Below, one piece after another: positions 53,893-64,000 of a stretch of DNA of 64,000 nt. The notes under the pieces are model-generated. The model saw nothing but the letters and a program-made list of their open reading frames with translations, was not told where the DNA came from and made no database searches. This DNA comes from Gossypium raimondii (Eukaryota; Streptophyta; Magnoliopsida; Malvales; Malvaceae): positions 4,340,001 through 4,404,000 of the forward strand of contig NC_068572.1 of the NCBI RefSeq assembly GCF_025698545.1, in the 5' to 3' direction. Position 1 is the stretch's first letter, and every line of letters starts with the position of its first letter. The translations under genes were made by a program, and so were the position numbers.

Positions 53893-55549
53893 AACTATAT
53901 TTTTAGTATGCAGCTAAAGTGGATTGCTTAGACTAAAACTCATGTTTCTGGTATTTGGTGAATCAGGATCAAGATAAAAGGCGAAGAAAGACTAGAAACG
54001 ATATAAAGTTAAAAACAATACCCTCAAATCTCATCCACAACTCAACTCTATATTTGTTTACACCAAAACAAATTTTGTGATTTAATTCATGTGAAATCCC
54101 ACCTCTCTTATTTATATATATGACTTGTTATTTTATATAAAGTTTAATATGTAAATAACTTTTATTATATAAAATTTAAAATTTTAATTTTATACGATTT
54201 TGATTATATTATAATAAGTAAAAGTTATTCAATAGAAATTCTAAATATTTAATTTTTCTGATTATAATTATATAAATTTTAAATTTTAATTTAAGATATT
54301 ATAATTTTAAAATTTTATTTTGGTAAATATTTTCAAATTCTTAAATTTATGAAATACGTATTTAGTTAACATCCAAAATTGTGTTTAATTTTAATTATTT
54401 TATGCCGTATTTTTTAAAATTTTAATGTTTGATATTAGAGAGTAATTTCCACTATGAAAGGGTTGGTAATTTGTGTTAGATCCATTGATTGCTTCAAAAG
54501 TGACAATCAACTACCCACTCTAATTTTTATTTTTGTCAAATTTTGATTCCTCTTTTAGTTCTTTTCTTAAAAATAAATAAATAAATTTATCCTAATCATA
54601 AAAATATAGGAAAAGTACAATTTAAAATAAGGGGCACAGGATGACACCCAATTTCATCCAAATTTATTTCTCCATGAGTGCGTTTTGTTTCATTCAATTA
54701 AATTAAAATATTAATTTGATAAAATTATATTAAAATTTTATATAGTTTTAAAGATTAATTCTATATTAGTTAAATTTTGAACATAATTTGTTGGTTAAAG
54801 AATATTAATTTTATACAAATAATATAAAAATAACTATATACAAAAATGAGTCAGAGAAATAATTATTTATGAAAATAAATTGTTTTAAAGTGTCTGCTGT
54901 GTTGCCTAATACACTAGGGGCACCATCCCACTTTCCCCCAATCATCATGCCATCATGAGCTTCTTTAGAAAAAAAAAAAGAATTTGTTTGGTGCTGTCAC
55001 TGTATCAGGCGGTTGTAATATGTATTTAAAAAAAATACTCGAAAAATACAAGTATAACGGGAACAAAGTAAGTATTTTTAATGGTGTCAACTTGTATATA
55101 AAAATATATTATATATTAATTTACACATCTACCAAACACGTAAGTCAAGAAAGAAAAAATTCAGTTATTTTTGAGTAAACAAAAGAAGTTAAAAAATTCT
55201 AGCAAGAGGATTTTAAAGGAATTAATCTAATGCCTAAGAGGATTTTAAAATTTTGAATGGGAAAATAGAATTTAAATCATTTTGAATAAAAGATTTGTGT
55301 CACCTCAAATTTAAATATTCTTAAATTCAAATCTTTAAAATTTAACTTTTGAAAAATATTAAATTCAAATTATGAAGTTTAAAATTAAAAGAATTATTTA
55401 TTAATCTTTTGAGTAGTTCCAATTTAAATTATTTTAATAGTATTTTATTCTCCAATTTTGAGATGTAGATGTGGATACATGTAAATCATTATATTTACAT
55501 AGTAAAACAGTTATTATGTACAGTAAAAACTATTCACTTTCTCTCCTTA
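53893..55549. other. AT-rich spacer
   Basis: No coding sequence or clear repeat boundary seen. The 64-codon frame at 54984 has no recognisable similarity. Confidence 0.5.
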
Positions 55550-56006
55550 TCACCCTTTTCGCTCTGTTTGAGTTTCAATTACCACAGGAGCTGCTGGGAT
55601 GTTGAACCACCATTCTCTGGGTCTCCTCATCCATCTTTTCGTGCTCGCCTTCCTCGGAGGCGAATACCTCGTAAATGTCTCCAAAAATACCACCAGAAGC
55701 ATGTATTTACTAGGCACCAACGCCAGAACCAATGTCGTGAACACCAACAGAGTTGCAAATCTATCGCTTGCCTAGTTAAGTTTAACACCATAACCACAAA
55801 ATTAGCTTAAAGACAATGGACTGACAGATCGGACAATAATGAAAAACTCAAGAGTAGCACCTGTGGGAGAATGGAGAGCAGCAAGGCACGAAACTTGAGA
55901 AGAACAATGTTTCCATCCTGGACAAGCTGTTCAGCTTGAGATATTGCGTTCTAAACAGCCAAAAGCTGTTCCATTGTGTTCATAGGAGGAGGTGCCATTA
56001 CCTTGA
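55550..56006 (-). pseudogene. C-terminal two exons of a DUF639-family gene, cut by a CACTA transposon
   Basis: On the minus strand exon A (56006-55861) reads VMAPPPMNTMEQLLAV, a TAG, then NAISQAEQLVQDGNIVLLKF to ILPQ. A GT-AG intron (55860-55772) follows. Exon B (55771-55550) reads ASDRFATLLVFTTLVLALV, then FLETFTRYSPPRKASTKRW and MRRPREWWFNIPAAPVVIE, then a stop. This is the conserved end of plant DUF639 proteins, predicted membrane proteins of unknown function. The upstream part is missing because the CACTA end begins exactly at 56007. The TAG at 55951-55953 replaces a conserved glutamine, so the fragment is dead in any case. Confidence 0.78.
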
Positions 56007-56029
56007 CACTACACCAAAACAGGCTTTTA

Positions 56030-56440
56030 GCGGCGCATTTTTAGGCCTTTAGCGGCGCTTCTACTTGCGACGTTTTAAAAAACGCCGCTAACGACAGCGT
56101 CGCTAACTTTAGCGGCGTTTTAAAAAAAACGCCGCTAAAGATCATGTCCTTTAGCGGCACTTTTTCTACAAACGCCGCTAAAGACCATGTCCTTTAGCAG
56201 CACTTATTCTACAAACGTCGTTAAAGACCATGTCCTTTAGCGGCGCTTTTCTCCAGGCGCCGCTAAAGATCGTGGTCTTTAGTGGCGTTTGTGTGGGAAT
56301 CGCCGCTAAAGATCATGTCCTTTAGCGGCGCTTTTCCCACAAACGCCGCTAAAGACCATGATCTTTAGCGGCGCTTATCCCATAAACTTCGCTAAAGACC
56401 GTGAGCTTTAGCGGCGCTTTTTAAAAAACGCCACTAATTT
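56030..56440. repeat. CACTA subterminal hairpin array
   Basis: About eight units of ~43-44 bases. Each has an inverted pair, TTTAGCGGCG ... CGCCGCTAAA, joined by linkers such as 'gatcatgtc' or 'gaccatgtc'. Subterminal repeats of CACTA elements are the known binding sites of their TNPA-type protein. Confidence 0.9.
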
Positions 56441-56713
56441 TGGCAGATTTTTAAAAGATAATTTTCTATATTTCGAGCCCTCCTATAAAAACAAATTAGA
56501 AGAAACCAAATCTAAACCAACCGAAAGCAATAAATCAATATTTAAAATTAAACGAATAATATATAATAAATATCAATAAATAAAATAAAAATCGTACTAT
56601 TCTTACAAAAATGTTAAAAGTTAAAATGATAATTAAAAGTCAAAATGATAAAATATTTACACGATAGTCTAAGGCGGTGACCGTTGGGATTTCTTGAAAC
56701 ATATTCATCATAG

Positions 56714-58409
56714 TCAAGTCATTCTTTGGAGTTCATCGTACTTTCTACGCTGGTCTGCTTCCCTTGCTACAGCCTCTGCTTCTCTCGATGCCGCCTCTGC
56801 TTTAAGCTGCAGCTGGAGTTCTTCGTACTTCTGTTGAACCTCAGCTTCTCTCGATGCTGCCTCCGCTTTAAGTTGTGTAATTTGCTCAGCTGTTGTCGCC
56901 TGCATCTGAGCCATTTGGTCTCTTAACCTCTGGACTTCAGCTTGAGCCTGACTCCCCGAAGGCATGTATTGTTGCGAGCTGGATCCAAAATTTTAGGATG
57001 GGCTAACAAAAGATCCTTGAAACCGAACCTGACCATACCTTTCAGGACCCAAAACTTCAGTGATAATCCTGTTATCAATGTCGTCAACATTAACAGAACT
57101 ATCACTGGAAGGCATCGCATCGTACTCCGCCTTTTTATCCTTTAATTTTTCCTAATAAATAAATCACATATTTAGGAACGCAATCTATATTAAAAAAACA
57201 AATGCAACATAACTTAACAATATTTTCATTACAATAGATGAAATAAACCATTAGAAAATAAACACTAAAAATAATTAAAAACAAGTCAAATTGTATTAAG
57301 CAAACGTACCATAATTTCTGCAGCTTCAGGAGTCATAGGGTTTCCATCTTTCTTTCTATGTGTCATGTCAAAAAGTTGAAGGCGTCCAACTTTTTGACCA
57401 GACTACAGTTCCTACAATATAGTAGTAAAATTATTATTTTATATAAAGTAATAAATATCTAACAGTATTAAAAAATTCAAAATACCTCGGCCTGAGCTAC
57501 ACAAGCAAAACTTCTCAAGCCAGCTGTGTGAGTGAATTTTTTATTCTGCCTACTAGTTTTTCCAACTCGCTCACGATCCTACGTTATGAAATTATTAGTA
57601 CATTAATTAGTAAATACTATAAACCAAAATAATTACAAGATTTTGTAGTAACACATACCTCTCCTTTCTTCGAAGTCCAAAATCTAACGACCTCTTCTCA
57701 CTGGTACCTCATCATTCCCGGCGGGACATTTTGTAATCTCTCGTCCAGTGTTGTTTTGGTCTTAAAGTAGTCTCTCTTTAAAGTGCTCTTATGGTCTCTC
57801 CATCTTTTTCCCAATGCCTTCTTTACATAAGCATCGGAGACCTCTAGAGCAAATCTCGCCTACAAAAAACACAAGTTGAGAAAGTAAATATAAATGAAAC
57901 TTAAACCGAAGTACTATAAATGACACAAACGTTTTGTTACCTTAATGTGATCAAGAGCTTGGTTCTTGTTACTCTCGGGCATTTTATGCCATGACTCGTA
58001 GTTAATTGGCAACATATTTGCATTCCGTGCTAGAATGCCCAAGTACCCTGCTAGAAGGCGAGCTTCTGATCCAACAGGCTGACCAAAGCTATTACTACAT
58101 ACTTGGACACGCTCGACTGGATCGAGCTCGTATAATTCCCTTAGTAACGTACGTCCTCGAACTCTCCGCGTCTCATCACCTTCAGCTGAAAAGTGTTATA
58201 TTGTAATATAAGAATTTTAAAAATAAATAAACAAAAAGTTAATGCGCATGTAAATTAAATGTTAAATTACTTTGAACTTCTATTGGTTCTTCAGGTGTAG
58301 TCGGGACATTCGAAGATCCAACAGCAGTCTGTTGTTCAGTGCTGTTTGTTTCCGCCGAGTTTGGAGTACCTTGAACAATACTGAGCTCTCGCACTTTCCT
58401 TCTAGGCAT
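56714..58409 (-). pseudogene. CACTA second gene, Transposase_24 (TNPA-like), broken
   Basis: Six exons read on the minus strand: 58409-58271 (MPRRKVRELSIVQGTPN), 58185-57941 (LLRELYELDPVERVQV, INYESWHKMPE), 57859-57659 (ALGKRWRDHKSTLKRDYF, NVPPGMMRYQ), 57578-57486 (FTHTAGLRSFACVAQAE), 57410-57310 (DGNPMTPEAAEIM), 57151-56714. The last exon ends in a strongly charged coiled coil (two AEAASREAE blocks). Stops occur at 57698-57700, 57403-57405 and 56993-56995. In CACTA elements this protein binds the subterminal repeats; here it cannot be full length. Exon borders are inferred from splice signals and frame. Confidence 0.82.
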
Positions 58410-58586
58410 TTTATCTGCAATACAAATACAATAGTTGAAAACTTAGTATACAATTACAACAATAATAGCACATATAAAATAGTCGAAATATATAATAAGA
58501 TCAATATTTATATTATGATATTACATATAATTAAATAATCGTAAAAGCTTACTACATTATAATTCGTAAACATCTTCATCCGTATT

Positions 58587-61307
58587 CTAGCGGACCCATT
58601 GAAATTGTGTACTAGTACTAGGGATGTTTTCGTTTAAGTTTTGTTCCGGAAATGGCAAAGTTTGTGTTCTGTCGTCAATGTCATCTCTACTTCCACTGCC
58701 CATGTCAAACAAGTCTCTAGGGATGTTACGGAGTACAACGTACCAACCCTCATCAGTTGGATCTTTTGAGTAAAAAACTTGTTTGACTTGAGAAGAAAAT
58801 ACATACGGCTCATCAATCAATTGTTCTCCCATGTGAATCAATCGAGCGAAGTTCACCATTGTGAAACCAAATTGATCTTGCTTAATTCCACGAGCAGTGT
58901 TAACATCAGCCCAATCACCTCAAAATAAGACAACTTTCCATTTGCCGTAGTAATCCAACTCAATTATGTCAGTAAGAAGTCCGAAATATTCCACATTTCC
59001 CTCGACAGGATTATTGTCCCTAGCACTAGCATAACTTGTAATTGAGGAATTCACAACTATTCCACAATTTTGCGTTCTCCTCAATCTCTCGCGATATTTT
59101 GTATGAAATCTGAATCCGTTGATGAGGAACGCACTATATCTTTTAACTACCCGATTTGGACCTTGGGAAAGCCATTTCACTTCGTCGGTGACGTTCTTCC
59201 TACTCCAAACCTATTGAATGGAAAGTAAACTAAGTAATTAAAAATGTTATGAGAGAACATTATTATTTGTCAATGAAATGTCCAATTGCATACCGTTTGG
59301 CTGAACCATTCATGAAAAGATTCTGTGAACATCTTATTGATATCTCGATGTTGAGTTCTTCGGGAGCGCGAACGAGATCTCAATATTTGTTTGTACTCAC
59401 TATGTTAAAAATATGTTCAGTTTGTTAGAATATAAACAATTTTTAATTGATGAATATTTATCAAATTTGTAGAACTTACTTGCGTAAAGGTTCCATTGAT
59501 TCGTGGTGAAACAGAACATATCGATGTGCTTGTACCCACGATAAATCATCTAATTCTGCAATTTCAACTTTGCCGATTATCTTGAACAGAAGGTCATACA
59601 TTCCTCTGCCAAGTAGCCTTCAGCAATCGATCCTTCTGGATAACGCTTGTTGCGGCAGTAAGACTTTAATTTGGAAAGGAACTTAAACACGATATACAAC
59701 ATTATCAGAAGTTGTAACTAAAGGCATATAGGTGATCGAAGGAAAATTTTAAAAATTTTAATTAACACCTTTCTATGGGATACATCCATCGATAGAAAAC
59801 GGGTCCGCCAAGAATTACTTCGTGCGGGAGATAGATTATCAAGTGAACCATAATGGTGAAGAAGGAAGGTGGGAAGATTTTCTCCATGTTGCATAAAGTT
59901 AAAGCGGCTCGATCTTGTACCTTCTGAAGTTCTTGAACATCCAAAACTTTGCCACAAATGGCTTTCATTATATTGGATAGTTCAATTATACAAGACGTCA
60001 CCTTCTTGGACATACAACATCGTAGAGCAACTGGCAGTAAATCTTGCATCAAGATGTGATAGTCATATGATTTTAGCGAATATAATCTTCGATCTTTAAC
60101 ACTAACACATCGAGATATATTTGATGCATACGCATCTGGAACCTTTATATCCTTCAACACTGTGCAGAACACTTCTTTTTCTGTCTTCGACATTGAAAAA
60201 ATAGAAGGCGACAACCGATATTTTCCATTCGGAAGTGGATTGGGATGAAGGTCAGGTCGGATTCCCATTTGGACTAAATCAAAAGACAAATCAAGTCGAG
60301 TCTGAAGATTGTCTTTTGATTTTTCGTCGACATTCAAAATTGTACCCACAATGTTCTCGCAGACATTTTCCTCAATGTGCATAACATCAAGATTGTGTCG
60401 TACAAGGTGATGCTCCCAATAGGGCAACTCAAAAAAAATACTTCTTTTTTTCCACAAGTCCACCTCATTAGGATCGTCCTCTTCATCAGAGTCCTCATCA
60501 GCTTCATCATTTGATCTTCTATTTCTTTGCGTGTTTGGCGATTGGTTCATCTTTCCATAAATGAAATTCATATCTTCCAACATGAACAAGATTTCAGAGC
60601 CACTGGTCTGCGAAGGAGCTTCTCTGAACTCTTGGTCATCAAATGCGAACTCAAATCTAAATCTATGATTTTTCGGTAACCACCGACGATGCCCCATGTA
60701 AGAGAACTTCTTCCCATTGTACAACCATTGCGAACATGTTTGTGCAGCACAACAAGGACATGTATAACGACCCTTGGTACTCCAACCGGATAAATTGGCA
60801 TAAGCGGGAAAGCCATTAATGGTCCACATCAAAGCTGCACGTAAATTAAAGTTCTCCTTTCTCAGCACATCGTATGTCTCGACACCAGCCCATAATTGTT
60901 TTAACTCTTCAATAAGTGGCTGTAAATAAATGTCGATATCATTCCCGGGCCCTTTCTCTCCAGGGATAATCATAGATAAGATAAGGGAATATTGTTTCAT
61001 GCAAATCCACGGAGGCATATTGTAAGGAACAAGCACTACTGGCCAAGTACTGTAGGCAGTGCTCATGATCTTGAAAGGATTAAATCCATCAGATGCTAGC
61101 CCAAGCCTTACACTCCTAGGATCGCTTGCAAAGCTTGGAAATTTATTGTCAAATGATTTCCAAGCTAAAGAATCTGTCGGATGCCTTAGTAATCCATCAT
61201 CGGTTCGTCCATCATGGTGCCACGTCATTGACTCCGCTGTCTTCGACGACATGAAAAGCCTTTGAAGCCTTGGTATCAACGGAAAATACCGCAAATAATG
61301 CAATAAG
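58587..61307 (-). pseudogene. CACTA tnp2 transposase with DUF4218 and DUF4216 parts, broken
   Basis: The long exon 61307-59770 starts LLHYLRYFPLIPRLQRLF, continues with TAESMTWHHDGRTDDG, the tnp2 core (MPPWICMKQYSLILSMIIPG, LSGWSTKGRYTCPCC, HNLDVMHIEENVCENI) and the DUF4218 part (ALTLCNMEKIFPPSFF, GPVFYRWMYPIER). Later exons carry CRNKRYPEGSIAEGYLAEEC and, after a frameshift, DDLSWVQAHRYVLFHHESME (about 59700-59480); RRTQHRDINKMFTESFHEWF (about 59400-59295); and the DUF4216 domain (59210-58587) with one TGA at 58918-58920 before DWADVNTARGIKQDQFGF. The exon before 61307, which should hold the N-terminal zinc-finger-like part, was not found. Confidence 0.88.
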
Positions 61308-62626
61308 CTGCAAAGTCAAATGCAAATTTAGCTAAAATGGTAATTAAAACTCCCTTCTAAAAATGAAAAATAATAATTAAACAATACAACTAAAATATAA
61401 CAAAAAAAATTTAAACAATTTGACTTTTTTTATAAGAAAACTAAATAGAGAAACATAGGAATAAATACCTTAAATTTCCTCAATTTCGAAGCAAATCCTG
61501 GAAAAAAAAGACAGAAATACATTAGTACCGAAAAAACAGAAGTAATTAAAGACAAAAAACTAAAAAAAAAGGAGTTTATACTCACAAAGTTAGCTAAACT
61601 AAAAAAACTAAAAAAACCTAAATGCATAAATGATTTAAAGCCATAGCATATACATTGTTTCTTTTAAATAAGCTTAAATGCATCCATGTGCAAACCAGCA
61701 CATATAAAAACTATTACATTATTTATCAGCTTATAACCTATCATCAAAACTGATCAGCTTGCTACTGTAAAAAGGTACATGACAGTGAATTAGATGATAT
61801 TAGAGGTTTAAAATTGAACATATATATGAATATATGTTGAAATCTAACCTAACCAAATCATGCGAGAGAAATCACATTTTCTTCTAAATTAAACATAAAA
61901 AAAAAGTATGTTAACTGACAATTTGTTTCAGTAATGGACCCATCAATAATATAGAATGCAAATGAATTCAAGAAATAATACATTTCCCTTAAATGGATCT
62001 TGGAATAACTCCATAGCCAAGGATATTAAAGAAATCATGATTAAAACAAAACGAAAACCATAATTTTAATAATGATTTCTCAAAATAAATCATGATTAAC
62101 TATATTTAATATTGTGTTTTGTATTTAAACGCAGCACATATAAAAAGTAATTGTACGATTCAATCAATTGCAGTGAATAAATCGGAGGTTGTTCCAAGGT
62201 TATTGTTTCAACTCTCCAGTAACAAAGAAACTCACAAAATCCACAATTTCCTATTAACACTGCTATACACCAGTTATTTATCAACCACCAATCGAAACAA
62301 CTTAATGCAGATATAAGAAATCTAAAACGGATTACTACATTGATACCACAAATCAATATTCTCACATCACTTTCTAATTTGTAAAAGACTTTGCCGATTG
62401 ACACCAGAAATCCACAAATCGGGTCGGATAGGGGTTTAAGGAAGGAGATGAAGAAGCAGCAACAACGCATCAAGGCAACACGGAAAGAAACGCTAAATTT
62501 TTTTCGCTTTTATCTAATGATTCACCACATTTTTTATGTTGTTTAATCGAAACCCTAAAACCCCAAATAACTTAGACTGACCTAAAACCCAAAAAATTTA
62601 ATCGAAAAAGAACAGAAACGACTTAC
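61308..62626 (-). other. Non-coding 5' part of the CACTA transcription unit
   Basis: AT-rich, with a 125-codon minus-strand frame at 62096-62473 that resembles nothing known. A donor ATAG|GTAAGT (minus strand) at 62627 suggests that this region is largely intron. Confidence 0.5.
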
Positions 62627-62820
62627 CTATTCAATCGACAAATCTCGCAGCTGTGCCCACCTTGTTTCAAGATCGACTCCGACCACCTTTCTTTCCTTTG
62701 TAATTTTCGTGAAAAGTTTTCTCCCCTTTCGACACTTAGAAAATTTCTTTCCTAATTTCTCTGCAATTTCCCTCTTGCTGTAATTGGAGGACGACACAGA
62801 TCTAAGTTAATTTGTCCTCT
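62627..62820 (-). other. Probable 5'UTR exon of the CACTA transposase
   Basis: Mixed-composition block ending on the minus strand in a good splice donor, lying just inside the GCGGCG-type subterminal motifs. Inferred. Confidence 0.4.
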
Positions 62821-62824
62821 GAAG

Positions 62825-62985
62825 AAACGGCGCCGCTTAAGTAAAGTTATGTAAGTTTTGCGGCGCTTTGTGGAAAAACGCCGCTACTGATTCCCTAACA
62901 CGTAACGACATCGTGTATTGCAATATTTGTGGCGTTTTTGACTAAAACGCCGGTAAAAAACGCCGCTAAAACTCTCATTTTTTTT
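62825..62985. repeat. CACTA subterminal motifs, inner block
   Basis: 'gaaacggcgccgcttaagta', 'gcggcgctttgtggaaaaac', 'gccgctaaaactctc'. The same GCGGCG ... CGCCGC hairpins as at 56030-56440. Confidence 0.8.
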
Positions 62986-63930
62986 TGGTCTTACATTTAA
63001 ATAATTAATTACCAATTTATTTAACAAATAAATAATTACTTACTTATTTATTTGTTTATTTATTTATACCAAGATTATTTTGGTCCTATATATACAAATT
63101 AAATAATTAATAACTATATATATATCCCTATATATCAAAAAATATATCAAATGGCCGTTAATTTGGGTTAAATGTTTTAAATATATAACTATTATTAGTT
63201 ATATTGTATCATTTAACAAGTCTCAAATTATAAATTAACCTTGTAATCTTCATATTAACCAATCAATTTATGTAGCTACATGCATAAAGTGATCATCTAC
63301 CTATTATACTCAAAACTTATCTTAATATTAGATTTATTCTGGATCTATATTTTACAAATATATAAGAACATATATATTTACCTCCAAAATTAATCAATCT
63401 AATATTAACCTCTTAAGAAACCCTAAACCCCGGCCAAACTCCTAAAACCTCTCTAACCTTTAAATCCCCCTAAACCCTAATTAACCCTGTCCCTAACCCC
63501 TAAATTCACGTGTGTAACCCCTAAAGCATAACCCAGCCCCTAACTCCTAAACCATAAATACCAAACCTTAAATCCATATATACCGGCCCGTACTCCTTAA
63601 AATACCATGCATCGACCAAAATATTCCCTAAATATTCTTTAATAATAAAAAAATATAGTGAAAATCTATTAAACAACAAGTTATATATATATAGTTAAAA
63701 ATGTTGTATAAAGTTGAAATAAGGTAGCAATATTATCTTTATGACAAATTTTCGTATGAAGCTTCAAATGTCCTCTTAACAAATGGATGAAATTTGTTAT
63801 AATAAACTTGGTACAACAAATTTTGTCTCTTTATATAAAAAAACAATTTTTTTTATAAAATTTGGCATAGAAAATGCATTTTTTTTCCGATAATAAATTC
63901 GTAAAGGATGAGGACACAGGTTAAATGGCC
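62986..63930. repeat. AT-rich stretch with telomere-like CCCTAAA tract
   Basis: No genes. 63417-63550 is rich in CCCTAAA-like units ('gaaaccctaaaccccggcc', 'cccctaaaccctaattaacc') but degenerate. AT-rich DNA lies on both sides. It separates two similar blocks of CACTA subterminal motifs. Confidence 0.65.
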
Positions 63931-64000
63931 TTTAAAGAAATGGCGCCGTTTAAATTAATTTTAAGTCACATTTGCGGCGTTTTTGCGTAAAAACGCCGCT
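63931..64000. repeat. CACTA subterminal motifs, outer block, runs off the window
   Basis: 'aaagaaatggcgccgtttaa' ... 'gcggcgtttttgcgtaaaaa' 'cgccgct' parallels 62825-62885 in the same orientation. Confidence 0.8.

Larger units (their letters stand above)
56007..64000 (-). mobile_element. CACTA (En/Spm-type) DNA transposon, right end beyond window
   Basis: Starts with the terminal CACTACACCAAAAC at 56007, preceded by TGA (possible 3-base target copy). A subterminal array of GC-rich hairpins follows, then a Transposase_24 gene and a tnp2 gene, both on the minus strand, then a non-coding leader and further GCGGCG/CGCCGC motifs to the window edge. The second terminus is not in the window. Both genes are broken. 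Confidence 0.9.

Noticed and set aside
62096..62473. 125-codon minus-strand frame in the CACTA leader
   Set aside because: Cys- and Phe-rich with no similarity to the missing tnp2 N-terminus. Lies where an intron is expected.
63417..63550. CCCTAAA-like run as a true interstitial telomere
   Set aside because: The units are too degenerate and irregular to claim a telomere origin. Kept only as a telomere-like note.

Overview
The window is nuclear DNA from a flowering plant. It holds multi-exon genes with GT-AG introns, AT-rich spacers, plastid-derived inserts, and LTR retrotransposon and CACTA families resembling those I know from cotton (Gossypium). Gossypium or another Malvaceae is therefore the best guess; this rests on recognition, not on a search.

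Genic part. Positions 1-6573 (+) carry all but the first few codons of cytosolic UDP-glucose pyrophosphorylase in 21 visible exons, including one 2-kb intron. Positions 7179-11841 (+) carry a gene for the transmembrane nucleoporin NDC1, with a 5'UTR intron. Positions 18967-20372 (+) carry a small six-exon TPX2-family gene. Positions 45184-46428 (+) carry an intronless gene for a chloroplast mitoferrin-like carrier (MFL1 type).

Mobile part. 12.2-17.2 kb is a cluster of elements with long terminal inverted repeats. 20.9-39.7 kb is a nest. A dispersed repeat was split by an inverted-repeat element. That element received an 11.5-kb minus-strand Ty3/gypsy deletion derivative (21293-32767, target duplication TACGC) and a solo LTR (33389-35972, duplication TTTAA). 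The dispersed repeat itself took a second solo LTR (36495-39505, duplication CATGG). At 39678-43939 a VQ-motif gene is split by a decayed Ty1/copia element, and its last 17 codons reappear in frame after the 3' LTR. 48.6-52.1 kb looks like a further gypsy LTR. It abuts a chimeric piece of plastid DNA (ycf2 joined to rpoA, 52108-52859), then a SINE with clear target duplications (52914-53048). From 56007 to the right edge lies a CACTA transposon on the minus strand with a hairpin-rich subterminal array and decayed tnp2 and Transposase_24 genes. Its 3' end sits inside the last-but-one exon of a broken DUF639 gene (55550-56006).

The intact genes are unrelated housekeeping functions with no operon-like logic: sugar-nucleotide synthesis, nuclear pore, microtubule binding and plastid iron transport. 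The main interest is the layered insertion history, which can be read from target duplications and from an unsplit repeat copy at 53.2 kb. I found no new defence or RNA system. The least expected objects are the split VQ gene, the ycf2/rpoA chimera and the CACTA-split DUF639 gene.
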